The notes beneath the pieces are model-generated. The model saw only the letters and a program-made list of their open reading frames with translations, was not told the origin of the DNA and ran no database searches. The translations under genes and the position numbers were made by a program. DNA of 64,000 bases from an uncultured Lachnospiraceae bacterium. GTDB taxonomy: Bacteria; Bacillota; Clostridia; Lachnospirales; Lachnospiraceae. The stretch lies in contig CAJUID010000011.1 of assembly GCA_910585905.1 (NCBI GenBank), forward strand, positions 8,437-72,436. Reading direction: 5' to 3'. Below are positions 26,041-34,886 of this stretch, one piece after another (the first letter of the stretch is position 1; the number at the start of each line of letters is the position of its first letter).

Positions 26041-26152
26041 TGCAGGACGAGAAAAGAGTGGCGACCATGTGTAAGATTATGAAAGATATGAGAAATGAAG
26101 CGGCATTAAATAAGGAAATAAAAGTTAATTAAATTGTATATAACATCTATAA

Positions 26153-26590
26153 CCGTATGAGTGGGGTTATACCTATAGTGAACCGCAGGCTGTCGCGCCA
26201 ATCAATAAGGTTCGTCAAGTAGTGGAATATGCAGTTACGGAAATTCCTGTTAATAAAATAAATCTTGGCATTCCAAATTATGGGTATGATTGGCCATTGC
26301 CATATGAGAAAGGTGTTACGAAAGCGAGTACAATTGGTAATGTTCAGGCAGTTCAGTTGGCAATTGAACATGGAGTGGTAATCGGTTTTGATGAGACAGC
26401 TCAATCGCCATATTTTACGTATATTGAAAATGGAGTAGAGCATGAGGTCTGGTTTGAAGATGTAAGAAGTATGCAGGCAAAATTTAACTTGGTCAAAGAA
26501 TTTTCTCTTCGTGGAATGGGATATTGGCAGTTGATGCGTCTTTTTTTGGCAAATTGGATTTTATTAGATGAGGAATTTGATATCTTGTAA
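26153..26590 (+). pseudogene. 5'-truncated GH18 (SleL/YaaH-type) glucosaminidase fragment
   Basis: From 26156 the frame reads YEWGYTYSEPQAVAPINKVR and then VVEYAVTEIPVNKINLGIPN, followed by GYDWPLPYEKG and FDETAQSPYF, ending in WFEDVRSMQAKFNLVKEF, GYWQLMR and ANWILLDEEFDIL. This is the C-terminal third of the GH18 domain of spore-cortex N-acetylglucosaminidases of the YaaH/SleL type. A TAA lies two codons before the fragment, and the catalytic DxxDxDxE strand and LysM repeats are missing. It is a dead remnant, probably left by a deletion. Confidence 0.8.
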
Positions 26591-26649
26591 AGATGGCAAA
26601 AGGTGTCAAAAGAGCTCTGTTGGTTATTTAAAATATTTATGTTATACTT

Positions 26650-26790
26650 CTATATAGTTTTTTGACTTTCCCCGTTTTTTGAAAAGATAGTCTGCAGTTA
26701 TCGATAGGCAGAGCAAAATTGGTGAATGATATGTGTTATGGATAACTGCAGATTATCCCTTCATAAAAAATGGGGAAAGTCAAAATATAG
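26650..26790. repeat. 141-bp inverted-repeat element (MITE-like)
   Basis: The outer arms pair CTATAT, TTTGACTTTCCCC and TTTTTTGA with their reverse complements at 26760-26790. An inner pair TAGTCTGCAGTTATC (26688-26702) matches the reverse complement of 26740-26754 with one mismatch. It has no coding capacity. Together with the next element it fills the 660-base gap before the M56 gene. Confidence 0.6.
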
Positions 26791-26856
26791 TTTGTAATGA
26801 CATTCTTAAAAATGATTTTCAGCAAGCGTAAAGCTATTTATTGATATTATTCAATG

Positions 26857-26942
26857 CTATTCATCCCATTATGCAATAGTTCTGCAACTGTGGCATAGTT
26901 CTCTGATTCAGCAGCGTGGATTCTTTATGATGGGATGAATAG
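26857..26942. repeat. 86-bp inverted-repeat element
   Basis: Perfect 13-bp arms, CTATTCATCCCAT at 26857-26869 and ATGGGATGAATAG at 26930-26942, enclose 60 bases. Unrelated in sequence to the neighbouring 141-bp element. Confidence 0.55.
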
Positions 26943-26976
26943 TTTACATAAATGGTTTTGGCAGATATCTTTACAA

Positions 26977-27078
26977 TTTATTTCTGCAAAGCAACGAGCC
27001 AAACAAGCATGTTTATTCTCGCGTAAGCAACGAGCCAAACGTGGGCTTGCGTGGATTTGGTGCTGTTAAGTCAAATAA
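26977..27078. repeat. Rearranged member of the repeat family, copy E
   Basis: Two heads of the family lie in tandem (GCAACGAGCCAAACAAGC and GTAAGCAACGAGCCAAACG), followed by the GTGGATTTGGTGCTG remnant and GTCAAATAAA. It looks like one copy inserted into or duplicated over another. Confidence 0.55.
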
Positions 27079-27254
27079 AAATATATGAGGGGGAAGGGCA
27101 GTTTCAATATATACTGGAAAAATTGGCTATTGGTTTTGTTGTGAATAGGGCAAGGAGAAAAAGGGCAGTGTTTACAATTATGCATGAGAAATATGTAGTT
27201 AATTGAAGGCGGAGATATAAACGTGTGTTAAAAATGAGAAAGGCAGTGTGAAAA

Positions 27255-29408
27255 ATGGGGATAACGATGGACTGGCTATACAGAATATTTTATACAATAT
27301 TATCACTGGAAATCCTTATGATTTTAATTTTTCCCGCAGTGGTAGTATTCCGTTTTTTTCTTAGGAAAATACCTAAAAAGTATACAGTCTGGGGATGGTG
27401 GATTTTCTTTGTTAGGAGTATGTGTCCAGCTGCTTTATCTAGCGCGCTGTGCATTGTGCCATTTTGGAACAGGCAATATCATCGTTTTTTGTCTGGGCTT
27501 GGCCTAACGATCCATGATGAGTCAGGTATTATGCGAAGCTGGAATTCTGTATTTAAACATGAAATAACTGCATCAAATACATTTAAAATCTGTAGCATCA
27601 TTTGGGTTGTTGGTGCAGCCGGGATGCTGCTTTCAGGGATAATCAATTATTGGAAAACAAAAAAGGAATTGCATGTTGCAAAAGTGATCGGTGAAAATAT
27701 ATATGAATCGCCAGTTCTGACAGAACCAGTTAGGCTGGGATTTTATCGCGAAAAATTGTATGTGCCAAAGGGTTTTCAAACAGGGGAGATGGTTTGGCTA
27801 ATCCGTCATATGGAACACCATCATAGGGAAGGATTGAAACGGTTAGTGCTTTTGGTTGTTATGGCATTTCATTGGTTTAATCCTGCTATGTGGCTGTATT
27901 ATTATTGGTGGAATCTTGATAATGAGATGGCAGCGGATGATGGGACAGTTTCTAAAAGAGGAAAAGAAGACCAAAAGGAGTATGTGCAGGGGCTTTTAAA
28001 TTTCGAGAAAAAGGCTGGAAATAAAAACCGAATTGTGATAAGGAATCCGTTTTTTTTAGGGATTGTAGAAAAAAATACAAAAAAGAGAGCTTATCGGATG
28101 ATGTACCTGAAAAAAAGTACCATGAACGATAAATTGATAGGAATTTTACTGTTGTCTTTTATTATTATTCTTTGTTTTTTGCTACAGCCAATGCAGATAG
28201 CATGGTCTGGTGGTACATGGGGAAATGGAGGGCAGCAAAAAGAAGAAGATTCTTTGTTTGCTAAAAAAAATATTACAGTTGTTGCTAAAATGAAAACTAC
28301 ATCACCAGAAGGGCTTGAAAGGGTAATTCAGCTTGAAATGATAAAGGGGACAGAAGGTGATAAGGGTTATGACGGAACATTTGTAATTAAAATGTATGAT
28401 ATGCTAGAAAATGAAATTGCATCTTGTAAATTAGAGGAAATATTTTCAGACAAAGGACAAGGCAGCATGTATTTTTCAAAAAATGTGACGCTTTGTATTA
28501 GCGATTATAATGGAGACAATTGCCAGGAGCTTGTAATTGGGCAGCAGGGCATCGTCTCAGAAAAAGAAACCTCAGATGTAGTAGTTAAACAGAGTGAAGC
28601 AGTATATAATTATGCATTAATTAATATTGAAGATAAAAAATTAGAGGTGATTTGTGATAATATTATTGCCATCGGTAATAAAAGCGATATGGGGGAATCT
28701 ATTCCATTTGAAAAGCCTGAGGGAATCCATGATATATTTATCGTACCTTTTGGCGATCAATCATGTTATTATGTATGGAACAGCAGCGAAAATACTTATG
28801 AAAAGCGTACGATGGGGGAGGAGGAATTGGAGTCCCACAAAAGAAACGCAGATGCATTGGCATCCAGTGGGGAGACAAAGGAACATACGTTAGAGGATGA
28901 AAGCGGAACGGCTGTTGTTATGGTAAATGCAAAAGAGGACAATACACGGAGTGAGGTAATTCAGTCTGTAACACTTTTTCCGCGGGGGAAGTCGAAGAAA
29001 TTTGAGGACATTCATGGCTATTTTTGTGATCTGCTCTGGGTTCAGGATGGAGATGATAAAAACCGCTATGCTCAACTAATCTACAATGGTATGAAGTCCC
29101 AGACATTCGTTATATTTGATACAAGTAGGAAGGAGATTTATTACCAACATGAGGACGGGGCAGAGCCATTGGCTAATGTGTTTGCACTATACAGAGTTGA
29201 TGATATTACATTTAAGGATGGCGACGCAGTGGTTTATGAGCTGGCTGGGAAAGAGGATGATGTGATAAAAATTAAGTTTGTAGCAGAAGCAGATAATCAT
29301 GTGACGGTAAATGGAAGTTATGAATATAATATTGTGAGAGGGATAGCTTCTAACTTTACCTTTAGCAGGTCGACGGGGCAAGATGTACAGGCAACACCAG
29401 GAGCATAA
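27255..29408 (+). CDS. BlaR1/MecR1-type M56 family membrane protein, probably inactive as peptidase
   Basis: A 717-residue protein with three to four N-terminal membrane segments, an intracellular M56-like domain, a membrane segment at about 295-315 (LIGILLLSFIIILCFLL) and a long extracellular C-terminal region with acidic FG-GAP-like repeats (ISDYNGDNCQELVIGQQG). The family's zinc motif HExxH appears as MEHHH (around residue 191), so the first histidine is missing, while the downstream DNEMAADDG ligand region is kept. No penicillin-binding domain and no BlaI-type repressor gene are adjacent. Likely a non-proteolytic sensor relative. Stand-alone gene. Confidence 0.75.
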   Translation: MGITMDWLYRIFYTILSLEILMILIFPAVVVFRFFLRKIPKKYTVWGWWIFFVRSMCPAALSSALCIVPFWNRQYHRFLSGLGLTIHDESGIMRSWNSVFKHEITASNTFKICSIIWVVGAAGMLLSGIINYWKTKKELHVAKVIGENIYESPVLTEPVRLGFYREKLYVPKGFQTGEMVWLIRHMEHHHREGLKRLVLLVVMAFHWFNPAMWLYYYWWNLDNEMAADDGTVSKRGKEDQKEYVQGLLNFEKKAGNKNRIVIRNPFFLGIVEKNTKKRAYRMMYLKKSTMNDKLIGILLLSFIIILCFLLQPMQIAWSGGTWGNGGQQKEEDSLFAKKNITVVAKMKTTSPEGLERVIQLEMIKGTEGDKGYDGTFVIKMYDMLENEIASCKLEEIFSDKGQGSMYFSKNVTLCISDYNGDNCQELVIGQQGIVSEKETSDVVVKQSEAVYNYALINIEDKKLEVICDNIIAIGNKSDMGESIPFEKPEGIHDIFIVPFGDQSCYYVWNSSENTYEKRTMGEEELESHKRNADALASSGETKEHTLEDESGTAVVMVNAKEDNTRSEVIQSVTLFPRGKSKKFEDIHGYFCDLLWVQDGDDKNRYAQLIYNGMKSQTFVIFDTSRKEIYYQHEDGAEPLANVFALYRVDDITFKDGDAVVYELAGKEDDVIKIKFVAEADNHVTVNGSYEYNIVRGIASNFTFSRSTGQDVQATPGA

Positions 29409-29440
29409 AATAAGCCTAAAAAGAAAAGATTTTCTATCGC

Positions 29441-29472
29441 TAAAAAACAGGGCGCTATAAAGTGCCCTGTTT
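29441..29472. terminator. Bidirectional terminator
   Basis: AACAGGGC pairs with GCCCTGTT around a short loop, flanked by A6 on the left and TTTC on the right. It serves the convergent M56 and DHH genes. Confidence 0.75.
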
Positions 29473-29490
29473 CAATAAATTTGAATATCA

Positions 29491-30429
29491 TTACTGTTTA
29501 CTTAGTTCAACTAATTCTGCTAACATCTTTGGAAGTTCTGTATCCATATTTTCATCAGTGAATTGGCATGTTCCAACAGCTTTATGGCCGCCGCCGCCAT
29601 ATTTCAACATTAAGCTTCCAACATTGACATTAGAGGTGCGGTTAAGAACGCTATAGCCGACTGCAGCTGAGCAACCCTGGCCGCCTTTTCCAGATACAAT
29701 CCATGCGGAAATATTTTGTTCTGGATACATGCTGTAAATCATGAAACGGTTTCCAGAATAGATTGGATCAACTTTGCGTAGATCAGAAATAATGACATTT
29801 CCCTCTACATGGGTATATTTTTTAACCATTTCTTGGAATTTTTCGCTCTGCTCATGATATGTTTCAATTCGTTCCACAACATCTGGCAATGAAAGGATTT
29901 CATCTGTAGTCATTGTGCGGCAGGCATCAATTAGCTCTTCCATTAAGCGGTAATTTGGAATACGGAAGTTTCTCCAACGTCCAAGCCCTGTGCGGGGATC
30001 CATAATAAAACCAACTAGGATCCATCCTGTCGGATGAAGGATTTCATCAATAGTTAGGTTAGCGGAATCTACCTTGTCTACCGCCTCCATCATATCATCA
30101 AACTGTGGAAATTTTTCTCTACCGCCATAGTATTCATAAATAATACGTGCGCAGGACGGAGTAATACGGCTTTCACCTTTATATTTTCCTTCTAATTGCT
30201 GTCTTTCCTGCTCGCTGCTGTGGTGGTCGAACCAAAGCCCACATCCCTCTACATATGGCACATTTGCAAGGCAGTCATCTTCTGTTACTTCTACTAAACC
30301 ATCCTGTAAATCTTTTGGATGTGCAAATTTCCAATGGTCAATTATACCGGCTTCCTTTAGAAGTGCTGCACAAGCTAAGCCGTCGAAATCCGATCTTGTA
30401 ATTAATCTCATGGGTTTGTTTTCCTCCAA
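29491..30429 (-). CDS. DHH/DHHA1 family phosphoesterase
   Basis: A 312-residue protein with the DHH-superfamily motifs ITRSDFDGLACAALL, FDHHSSE and, at the C-terminus, the DHHA1 nucleotide-binding GGGGHKAVGTCQF. Such proteins are often annotated as exopolyphosphatase-like; real substrates include short oligonucleotides, cyclic dinucleotides or polyphosphate, and I cannot choose. No membrane or DRTGG domain. A shorter start (MRLITRSDFDG) six codons in is possible. Stand-alone gene, divergent from the chemotaxis receptor gene. Confidence 0.85.
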   Translation of the reverse strand: MEENKPMRLITRSDFDGLACAALLKEAGIIDHWKFAHPKDLQDGLVEVTEDDCLANVPYVEGCGLWFDHHSSEQERQQLEGKYKGESRITPSCARIIYEYYGGREKFPQFDDMMEAVDKVDSANLTIDEILHPTGWILVGFIMDPRTGLGRWRNFRIPNYRLMEELIDACRTMTTDEILSLPDVVERIETYHEQSEKFQEMVKKYTHVEGNVIISDLRKVDPIYSGNRFMIYSMYPEQNISAWIVSGKGGQGCSAAVGYSVLNRTSNVNVGSLMLKYGGGGHKAVGTCQFTDENMDTELPKMLAELVELSKQ

Positions 30430-30684
30430 TCTGCACAGTTGTGCTCATCTTTCTTATGCTAAACTTTATTATACGACATTGTGCAAAAAAATTCCAGTGA
30501 AATGTGTCGGGTTCAATAGTGTATATTTTGATAATGATGGCTGGTTTGGAAAACTAAGGAATTGGAAGGTGAATTTGTAATTATAACTGGTATAAAAATT
30601 ATGAATTGTTGTAGAAAAGCTGTGACAAATCATGTATAATGATGTCAAGTTGCTTGATATTATACAAGTGAAGGAGGCAGGGCT

Positions 30685-32421
30685 ATGAAATTTATGAAAA
30701 ATATGAGTGTGCGCTTAAAGATTATGATTCCAATCGGGGTTTTGGCAGTGCTGTTATTAGGTTCCTGTGTGATTAGCATTGTTGACCTTAGAAAAATGAT
30801 GAATTCTAGCACAAAAATATCAGGGGAGTATGTAAACGACATCTCAATTCTCAGAAGTGTAATGGCAAATTTTGAATCTATGCAGAAGATTGTATTTGCA
30901 CATTGCGTAACGGAAAATAAAGAAAGGATGGCAACTCTGGAGGAGGAATCCGAGGCTCTCAAAAAAGAGATTAATACAACAAGTGCGCAGCTTGGCATAC
31001 ATATGGAAGACAAAGATGAATTGGCAAGGTATAATGCTTTTAAGAGGAAATTTAATGATTATATTGGGAATTATGAAAAAGCACTAAAATATAGTACAAA
31101 TGGTTATAGCAAGCAGGCGGCAGAAATTGCAGACTCTAGCCTGACTGAGGCGGGAAAGAGTATTGAAGGAGATATCAGTGCTATCGTAGCAGATAAGCAG
31201 AAAGCTATGAATAAAGCTGTAAAGGATCAGAAAAAGTTATATGCAGGTGCATTTATTCTGTCAATTGCGTTGATGGCAGTTGCTATATTTCTTGTCTTGG
31301 CTTCTGTAGCAATTTGCTGGCTTGAGATTTCTAGGCCGTTGGTTTCTATAAATAGAAAATTAGGTGATGTAGTTGATGGTATTAAGGCTGGCCATGGCGA
31401 TCTGACAATTCGGATGCCTTCACTTGGAAAAGATGAGATTGGCCAAATGGGAAGAGGAATCAATGTATTTATTGAAACTCTCCAGAAAATTATGGTTCAG
31501 ATTACGGATAATTCAGACCAGTTGGATGAGACAGTAGGTGAAGTAATTCAGATGGTAGAAACTGCGAATGATAATTCAAATGATATTTCGTCTGTTATGG
31601 AACAATTATCCGCATCAATGGATGCAATTTCATCTACGCTTACAGCAATTAATGCGAACGCAGAAAATGTAGGAAGTAATGTTTCAGATATTGCGGATGA
31701 GTCAAAAGGTTTGCTGGAATATGCAACAGAAATGCAGAAGCGTGCCGGGGTTCTTGAAAATACAGCGGTTGAGAATAAACAGAATACCAGTGGTGTTGTG
31801 AATGATATTATTGCTAACTTGAAAAAGGCTATGGAAGATAGCAAGAGTGTTGACCGTGTAAATGATTTAACAGATGAGATTCTTAGTATATCAAGCCAGA
31901 CAAATTTGTTGGCTTTGAATGCTTCAATTGAGGCAGCACGTGCAGGCGAAGCAGGAAGAGGATTTGCAGTGGTTGCCGATGAAATTCGCCTGTTGGCGGA
32001 TTCAAGCAGGGAAACGGCAAATAAAATTCAGAGTATAAATAATATGGTAGTAATTGCAGTTAGAGAACTGATAGATAGCTCAGATTCTATAGTGCGGTAT
32101 ATCAATGAAACAATCCTTCCTGATTATGACGGTTTTGTGGATGCCGGAAAACAGTATAATGATGATTCAGTCTATGTTAATAAAGTAGTATCTCAGTTTA
32201 GTGAGATGTCAGCTCAGTTGGAAATGTTGATAAAGAGTATTACAGAATCGATTAGCGGAATTGCAGTATCAGTAGATGAAAGTGCAAATGGCATTTCAGC
32301 GGCTGCAAATAATACAAATGATTTGGTTCGTGAGATAACCAGGGTAAATGATGCAATGAATAATAATAAGGAAATTGCAAATTCACTGAACCAGCAGGCG
32401 GAACAATTTGCCCATCTGTAA
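30685..32421 (+). CDS. Methyl-accepting chemotaxis protein
   Basis: A 578-residue receptor: membrane segment at about 12-32, a four-helix-bundle type periplasmic sensor (about 35-185), second membrane segment at about 188-212, HAMP domain (to about 268) and the cytoplasmic signalling hairpin with the conserved tip around QTNLLALNASIEAARAGEAG followed by RGFAVVADEIRLLA. It would signal through CheA/CheW to the flagellar motor or to another output. The ligand is unknown. No C-terminal CheR-tethering pentapeptide is seen. The ribosome binding site is GAAGGAGG. Confidence 0.95.
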   Translation: MKFMKNMSVRLKIMIPIGVLAVLLLGSCVISIVDLRKMMNSSTKISGEYVNDISILRSVMANFESMQKIVFAHCVTENKERMATLEEESEALKKEINTTSAQLGIHMEDKDELARYNAFKRKFNDYIGNYEKALKYSTNGYSKQAAEIADSSLTEAGKSIEGDISAIVADKQKAMNKAVKDQKKLYAGAFILSIALMAVAIFLVLASVAICWLEISRPLVSINRKLGDVVDGIKAGHGDLTIRMPSLGKDEIGQMGRGINVFIETLQKIMVQITDNSDQLDETVGEVIQMVETANDNSNDISSVMEQLSASMDAISSTLTAINANAENVGSNVSDIADESKGLLEYATEMQKRAGVLENTAVENKQNTSGVVNDIIANLKKAMEDSKSVDRVNDLTDEILSISSQTNLLALNASIEAARAGEAGRGFAVVADEIRLLADSSRETANKIQSINNMVVIAVRELIDSSDSIVRYINETILPDYDGFVDAGKQYNDDSVYVNKVVSQFSEMSAQLEMLIKSITESISGIAVSVDESANGISAAANNTNDLVREITRVNDAMNNNKEIANSLNQQAEQFAHL

Positions 32422-32453
32422 GGTTTTTTCGTTTCACTTTATGTTATAAAAAT

Positions 32454-32556
32454 GGGGCTGTCACATTAAGTAGAATAAGTATAAAATATAGTTTAGATAT
32501 AAGTTTTCAGACACTATATTTTGTATTGTTTTTTCTTAATGCGACAGCCCTTTTTT
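32454..32556. terminator. Long-stem bidirectional terminator
   Basis: GGGCTGTCACATTAAG (from 32455) pairs with CTTAATGCGACAGCCC (32535-32550, one mismatch), with an inner TATAAAATATAG-type pairing and a T6 run after it. It separates the convergent chemotaxis receptor and lipoprotein genes. At 100 bp it is longer than usual and may itself derive from a small mobile repeat. Confidence 0.7.
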
Positions 32557-32642
32557 AAATCAATCAGTATAGCAAATGTATTATTGAAATCTATATTGCT
32601 CTTTGATTACATCATTAAATTGTTTTTATAAATTTATCCAAT

Positions 32643-33227
32643 TTATTTTAATGAGTATGCGATATATTCCTTGCTTGTGCCAATCCTTAAGATTAACTTG
32701 TTTTTGGCTTTAGCTACTTTTTTTGGAACACTAAAAGCAATGATGCCAGTTTTATTAGTAAGAGGGTTAATTTGTGCGCCTACTAAATCATTGTCATAGC
32801 TAATTAATTCCAATGGCTGGTATTCATATTTTCCTTTATAGTAGAGTGTAGCTGTAAGCATTTTGTCTTTATAGCCAACACGCGGCAAAAAGGAACTTTT
32901 TTCTTTTCCTTTGTTGCGGGCAGTGGCAGTAATGCATACAAATTTTTCACCTTTATTCGGTTCAAATACGCGGTATTTTCCATTTTTAATCTTGGTTTTA
33001 ACTTCAGCCTTTTTAGCACGGATTTCCCAATCCCCAATGCTCCCTTTTTTACCAAGTTTTAGCTTTGTTTCCTTTGGGGCAGGTGTTCCAGTAGGTGTTG
33101 GCTCCGGGGTAGGAGTAGCATTACTCGTAACATTTTTCACAGTTTCTGCAATGTTTTTGGCGGGCGAACTGCATCCCGTCAGCAAGAGGGTGAGACAAGT
33201 TCCAAGTAGTAAAAATTTCTTTTTCAT
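32643..33227 (-). CDS. Lipoprotein with DUF4352-like domain
   Basis: A protein of about 194 residues with a lipoprotein signal peptide, MKKKFLLLGTCLTLLLTGCS, the cysteine being the lipid anchor. A Pro/Thr linker (ATPTPEPTPTGTPAPK) follows, then an Ig-like DUF4352-type domain (GSIGDWEIRAKKAEVKTK, then FVCITATARNKGKEKSSF). The start at 33227 is preceded by GGAGGAA. Exposed on the outer membrane face; function unknown. Single gene. Confidence 0.8.
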   Translation of the reverse strand: MKKKFLLLGTCLTLLLTGCSSPAKNIAETVKNVTSNATPTPEPTPTGTPAPKETKLKLGKKGSIGDWEIRAKKAEVKTKIKNGKYRVFEPNKGEKFVCITATARNKGKEKSSFLPRVGYKDKMLTATLYYKGKYEYQPLELISYDNDLVGAQINPLTNKTGIIAFSVPKKVAKAKNKLILRIGTSKEYIAYSLK

Positions 33228-33720
33228 TTTTTCCTCCATTCTTGAGTGTACAGTAAAGTAACATGCTTTAGAAAAGTAGATAGCAAATCAAAGCATCTAT
33301 TTAGGTCGAGTACAGCTTGACCTAATATTATAATATTGTTACTAGAATAGCGGAAAATAAGGAGAAAATCAACTAGATAAATGCACGAAAAACAGGAAAG
33401 GTGTTTGCAAAATTTGATGAAAAATGACAGTAATTTGAAGTTTTTATAATACTAAATTTATAGGAAATTAAAATAAAAATGCAGTTTAAAGTTTTTTAAT
33501 AATTTGCGTTGCTTGCCTATGCAGCGTATGGGCAAATGTGGTTATCTATCCTGATAGGATGAATTGATTATTGTTGCTTTGGGATAATAATAGAAGGACA
33601 CTGGTACAGCAGATGCCTAGGAAAATGCAGGGTTATCTTGCTTGAACACTGTCATATTTATTACAATTTGTTATGGCACAAAAAACAGCATATTAAAATT
33701 ATGCAGAAAAGAGGCGGATT
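33228..33720. other. Non-coding gap upstream of the tyrosine recombinase
   Basis: The 490 bases are AT-rich with no convincing gene. A short inverted repeat TTAGGTC/GACCTAA lies at about 33300-33326, probably in the lipoprotein gene's upstream region. I see no inverted-repeat partner here for the recombination sites at 34580 and 34830. Confidence 0.5.
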
Positions 33721-34575
33721 ATGAGAAGAGAGATTACAGAACAAATACTTGGTGAATACCAGAAATATTTAATAGAAGATGAGAAGACGCAGGCAACTAT
33801 CAGAAAATACCTTTGTGATTTAAGGAAACTGATGGATTATGCTGCAGGGAGGGAGATTGATAAAACGCTTATGCGTGAATATAAAGATAAGTTATTAAAT
33901 GAAGATCATTATAAAATAAGCAGCATTAATTCTTTTATAGTGGCAACAAACCGTTTTTTAGAATTTATGGGGTGGCAGGAAGCAAGGGTTAAAACGTATA
34001 AAGTGCAGAAGGAAATATTTTGTCCAGAAAATAAATACCTTTCCAAAGCAGAATATTTTCGTTTGATAAAAACTGCAAAAATAACTGGAAAAAAACGACT
34101 TGTTATGATTTTGCAAACATTTTGTGCGACAGGAATCCGAGTTAGTGAACTAAAATATATTACCGTAGAGGCAGTGCGGAGTAATTCTGTTATTATATGC
34201 AATAAGGGAAAAATAAGGACAATTCTCTTGCCAGATGATTTACGGAAAGCACTTCTTTATTATATAGCACAGCAAGGAATTAAGAAAGGAATAGTTTTTT
34301 GTACTACTTCCGGAAAAGTAGTCAATCGCAGTAATATTTGGAGGGAAATGAAGAAACTTTGTGAGGAAGCTGGGGTTGACGAACAGAAGGTATATCCACA
34401 TAATCTGAGACATTTATTTGCACATTGTTTCTATCAGATGAAGAAAGATATTGCTGAGTTGGCAGATATTTTGGGACATAGCAATATTGAAACAACAAGA
34501 ATTTATATTAGGGTGACAGGGGAAGAACACAGAAAGCAGTTAAATGAGATGAAACTAGTAACTATGCTTTGTTGA
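33721..34575 (+). CDS. Tyrosine recombinase (XerC/D-like site-specific integrase)
   Basis: A 284-residue tyrosine recombinase. Residues 1-95 form the SAM-like core-binding domain. The catalytic domain has Arg in CATGIRVSELK, Lys in CNKGKIRT, the H-x-x-R box PHNLRHLFAH, the second His in LGHSNIETT and the nucleophile Tyr in TRIYIRV. All catalytic residues are present, so it should be active. Its stop codon directly abuts the left inverted repeat of the 270-bp segment downstream. No phage or conjugation genes are adjacent, so I infer it is a local DNA invertase rather than a phage integrase. Confidence 0.92.
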   Translation: MRREITEQILGEYQKYLIEDEKTQATIRKYLCDLRKLMDYAAGREIDKTLMREYKDKLLNEDHYKISSINSFIVATNRFLEFMGWQEARVKTYKVQKEIFCPENKYLSKAEYFRLIKTAKITGKKRLVMILQTFCATGIRVSELKYITVEAVRSNSVIICNKGKIRTILLPDDLRKALLYYIAQQGIKKGIVFCTTSGKVVNRSNIWREMKKLCEEAGVDEQKVYPHNLRHLFAHCFYQMKKDIAELADILGHSNIETTRIYIRVTGEEHRKQLNEMKLVTMLC

Positions 34576-34579
34576 ATAT

Positions 34580-34849
34580 AACATAATATTTATTATGTTA
34601 TATCTTGTACATAATTCATTCTAGCAAAAAAATACACGATTTGCAAGGATTTTTAGATATTTTAATAGATAAATGTCATAATATGTCAAGTATTTCTTCC
34701 ATATGAATAAAATAGCAATTTTAATAAACTCAAGTATAGTTGTAGTAATTATTTTATATTATCCTAGAATTGTGGGAATAAAGCAATTTTTTCAAATAAT
34801 GTAGGCGATCAGATAAAGAAACAGTTAACAACATAATAAATATTATGTT
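34580..34849. repeat. Predicted invertible promoter segment bounded by 20-bp inverted repeats
   Basis: Left repeat 34580-34599 is AACATAATATTTATTATGTT. Positions 34830-34849 are its exact reverse complement. Each repeat is itself nearly palindromic (arms AACATAATA/TATTATGTT) with an asymmetric TT or AA centre that sets orientation, as expected for tyrosine recombinase sites. The 230 bases between contain no gene but a strong minus-strand promoter. The gene for the recombinase ends 4 bases before the left repeat, and a small membrane-protein gene begins 37 bases after the right repeat. Confidence 0.75.
34618..34646 (-). promoter_or_regulatory. Promoter inside the invertible segment, facing left (OFF)
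   Basis: On the minus strand, -35 TTGCAA (34641-34646), a 17-base spacer and an extended -10 TGCTAGAAT (hexamer at 34618-34623). As sequenced it points back into the 3' end of the recombinase gene. After inversion the same promoter would start transcripts near 34818 and read into the gene at 34887. A weaker TTGACA element (34684-34689) faces the same way. Confidence 0.65.
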
Positions 34850-34886
34850 GTTCTGGGTAAAGATACAAAAATGGAGGGAATTTATA

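Noticed and set aside
25761..26132. 123-residue plus-strand open frame
   Set aside because: The middle is translation of repeat copy C. Only the last 30 residues (ATMCKIMKDMRNEAALNKEI) look protein-like, perhaps the end of an Rpn-type nuclease, but that is too little to call.
33721..34575. Tyrosine recombinase as phage integrase of a large element
   Set aside because: There are no phage or conjugation genes and no tRNA attachment pair beside it; the adjacent inverted repeats explain it better as an invertase.
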